In this document: in pieces, positions 59,423 through 64,000 of the stretch
Layout: each line of letters begins with the position of its first letter
Numbering within the stretch: the stretch's first letter is position 1
Source of the DNA: Microbacterium sediminis
GTDB lineage: Bacteria; Actinomycetota; Actinomycetes; Actinomycetales; Microbacteriaceae
Assembly (NCBI RefSeq): GCF_004564075.1
Contig: NZ_CP038256.1
Coordinates: forward strand, 2,542,001 to 2,606,000
Direction: 5' to 3'
DNA length: 64,000 bases
The notes under the pieces: generated by a model
Told to the model about the DNA's origin: nothing
Databases searched by the model: none
The model's input: the letters and a program-made list of their open reading frames with translations, nothing else
Program-made: the position numbers and the translations under genes

Positions 59423-60376
59423 ATGGGTGCGATCGAGAACGCCAAAGTCACCGTCGTCGGAGCCGGAGCGGTCGGCTCGAGCACCGCGTACGCCATGCTC
59501 ATCCGCAAGGCCGCGCGGCACGTGGTGCTGTACGACATCGCGCGGCCGAAGGTCGAGGCCGAGGTGCTCGACCTGGCCCACGGCACGAACTTCACGGGGT
59601 CGAGCACCATCACGGGCGGCGCCGACATCGCGGTGACCGCGGGGTCGCACGTCGTCGTGATCACGGCCGGCGCGAAGCAGGATCCGGGTCAGACCCGCAT
59701 GGATCTGGCCGCCACGAACGCGAAGATCATCGCGGGCATGATGCCGCAGCTGCTCGAGGTCTCGCCCGACGCGATCTTCGTGATCGTCACCAACCCGTGC
59801 GACGTCCTCGCGGTGGTCGCGCAGCAGGTGACGGGGCTGCCCGCCGAACGCGTGCTCGCCTCGGGCACGGTGCTCGACACCTCGCGACTGCGCGTGCGCC
59901 TGGCCGAGGAGGCCAAGGTCGCCACCCGATCCGTGCACGCGCACATCGTCGGGGAGCACGGCGACACGGAGTTCCCGCTGTGGTCGAGCGCCACGATCGG
60001 TCCCGTGCCGCTGCTGGACTGGCGCGCGAAGGATTTCGAGGGCTTCCGCCAGGAGCAGCTCGACGCGATCGCCGTGGAGGTGCGCGATGCCGCGTACAAG
60101 GTGATCCAGGGCAAGGGCGCCACGAACTACGGCATCGGACTGTCGGTCACGCGCATCGTCGAGGCCATCCTCAACGACGAGCACGCGGTGCTGCCGGTCT
60201 CGACGGTGCTGAGCGAGTTCCACGGGATCGACGGGGTCGCCCTCTCGGTGCCGTCGATCGTGAACGCCACGGGCGCGTACCCGATCCGGGAGACCCACTT
60301 CGACGAGCGCGAGCTCGAGCTGCTGCGCACCTCCGCCGGGGCGATCTCGCTCACGGCGCAGAGCGTGATGCGCTGA
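59423..60376 (+). CDS. ldh: L-lactate dehydrogenase
   Basis: A 317-residue NAD-dependent enzyme reducing pyruvate to L-lactate. Features in order: Rossmann GAGAVGSSTAYAML, ITAGAKQDPGQTRMDL with the substrate loop Gln/Arg, IVTNPCDVLA, GSGTVLDT-like ASGTVLDTSRLR, and the active-site His in VGEHGDTEFPLW. The Gln (not Arg) in AGAKQ separates it from malate dehydrogenase. The start ATG 59423 is preceded by a -10-like CATAGT rather than a Shine-Dalgarno. It stands alone; palindromic repeats lie upstream. Confidence 0.95.
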   Translation: MGAIENAKVTVVGAGAVGSSTAYAMLIRKAARHVVLYDIARPKVEAEVLDLAHGTNFTGSSTITGGADIAVTAGSHVVVITAGAKQDPGQTRMDLAATNAKIIAGMMPQLLEVSPDAIFVIVTNPCDVLAVVAQQVTGLPAERVLASGTVLDTSRLRVRLAEEAKVATRSVHAHIVGEHGDTEFPLWSSATIGPVPLLDWRAKDFEGFRQEQLDAIAVEVRDAAYKVIQGKGATNYGIGLSVTRIVEAILNDEHAVLPVSTVLSEFHGIDGVALSVPSIVNATGAYPIRETHFDERELELLRTSAGAISLTAQSVMR

Positions 60377-60420
60377 CGCCACGCGACGGCACGCTGCAGG
60401 GCGACTGCACGCCACCGAAT

Positions 60421-60442
60421 GTTCATCCGCCGGCTACCTGCG
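60421..60442 (+). promoter_or_regulatory. Possible PHO box upstream of the 5'-nucleotidase gene
   Basis: GTTCATCCGCC fits 10 of 11 positions of the Streptomyces PHO unit; the adjoining GGCTACCTGCG fits 9 of 11. The pair ends 60 nt before the ATG at 60503, with TAGAAC (60448-60453) as a possible -10. Confidence 0.5.
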
Positions 60443-60502
60443 CTGAATAGAACGGTGGGGCCGGACGTCCCGATCCGGATCCCCCCAGCAGCGAGGACCA
60501 CG

Positions 60503-64000
<3,498 letters not shown>

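Overview
The window is high-GC, densely coded actinobacterial DNA. The gene families present (cofactor F420 ligase CofE, an actinobacterial-type type VII secretion system, DUF2510 and septum-formation-family proteins) and the many genes with a TANNNT -10 box directly before the start codon point to Microbacteriaceae, most likely Microbacterium or a close relative. The species call is inference from family content; I could run no search.

Layout. 1-1671 is the 5' part of clpC (reverse strand, cut by the window edge). 1942-12365 is mostly core metabolism and transport: a dicarboxylate/glutamate symporter, a GNAT enzyme, a CPA1 Na+/H+ antiporter, a luciferase-like oxidoreductase, pheA, a septum-formation-family lipoprotein, pgm and an LRV-domain membrane protein. 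12376-23316 holds a PerM-type exporter, a PhoX-type phosphatase behind a three-unit PHO box, two MFS transporters, an F420-type LLM enzyme, an orphan beta-class DNA methyltransferase overlapping a domain-permuted lipoate ligase, a lipase, and a MarR-MFS operon. 23363-31381 holds a CE7 esterase, a PfkB kinase, the conserved ATP-grasp/alpha-E/transglutaminase operon, and an arginine-degrading pair (guanidino-modifying enzyme plus ornithine aminotransferase).

31522-53383 is a type VII secretion (T7SS/ESX-like) locus of about 22 kb. Core genes sit at both edges: eccC and a divergent EccD paralogue on the left; eccD, eccB and mycP on the right. Between them are a second mycosin, an RDD-FHA protein, a WXG100 pair with its own promoter and terminator, and several candidate substrates or partners: a 571-residue Pro/Gly-rich protein, a 115-residue helical partner, an EspC-like protein, a WXG protein with membrane segments, and a tandem-YbaB protein. 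There are also several unknown membrane proteins. I see no EccE or EccA. Two EccDs and two mycosins in one locus are the main oddity.

53391-64000 holds putA, a GNAT-cofE operon, a small GIY-YIG gene embedded in long palindromic repeats, ldh, and a 3'-truncated secreted 5'-nucleotidase fused to a propeller-type domain.

Two families of intergenic palindromes recur. One has arms of about 60-70 bp at 24361, 58463, 58954 and 59155, and flanks the GIY-YIG gene. The other is shorter, at 5976, 10562, 20406 and 29211. The first arrangement resembles REP/RAYT systems but with a different nuclease. No tRNA, rRNA, CRISPR array, prophage or insertion sequence was seen.
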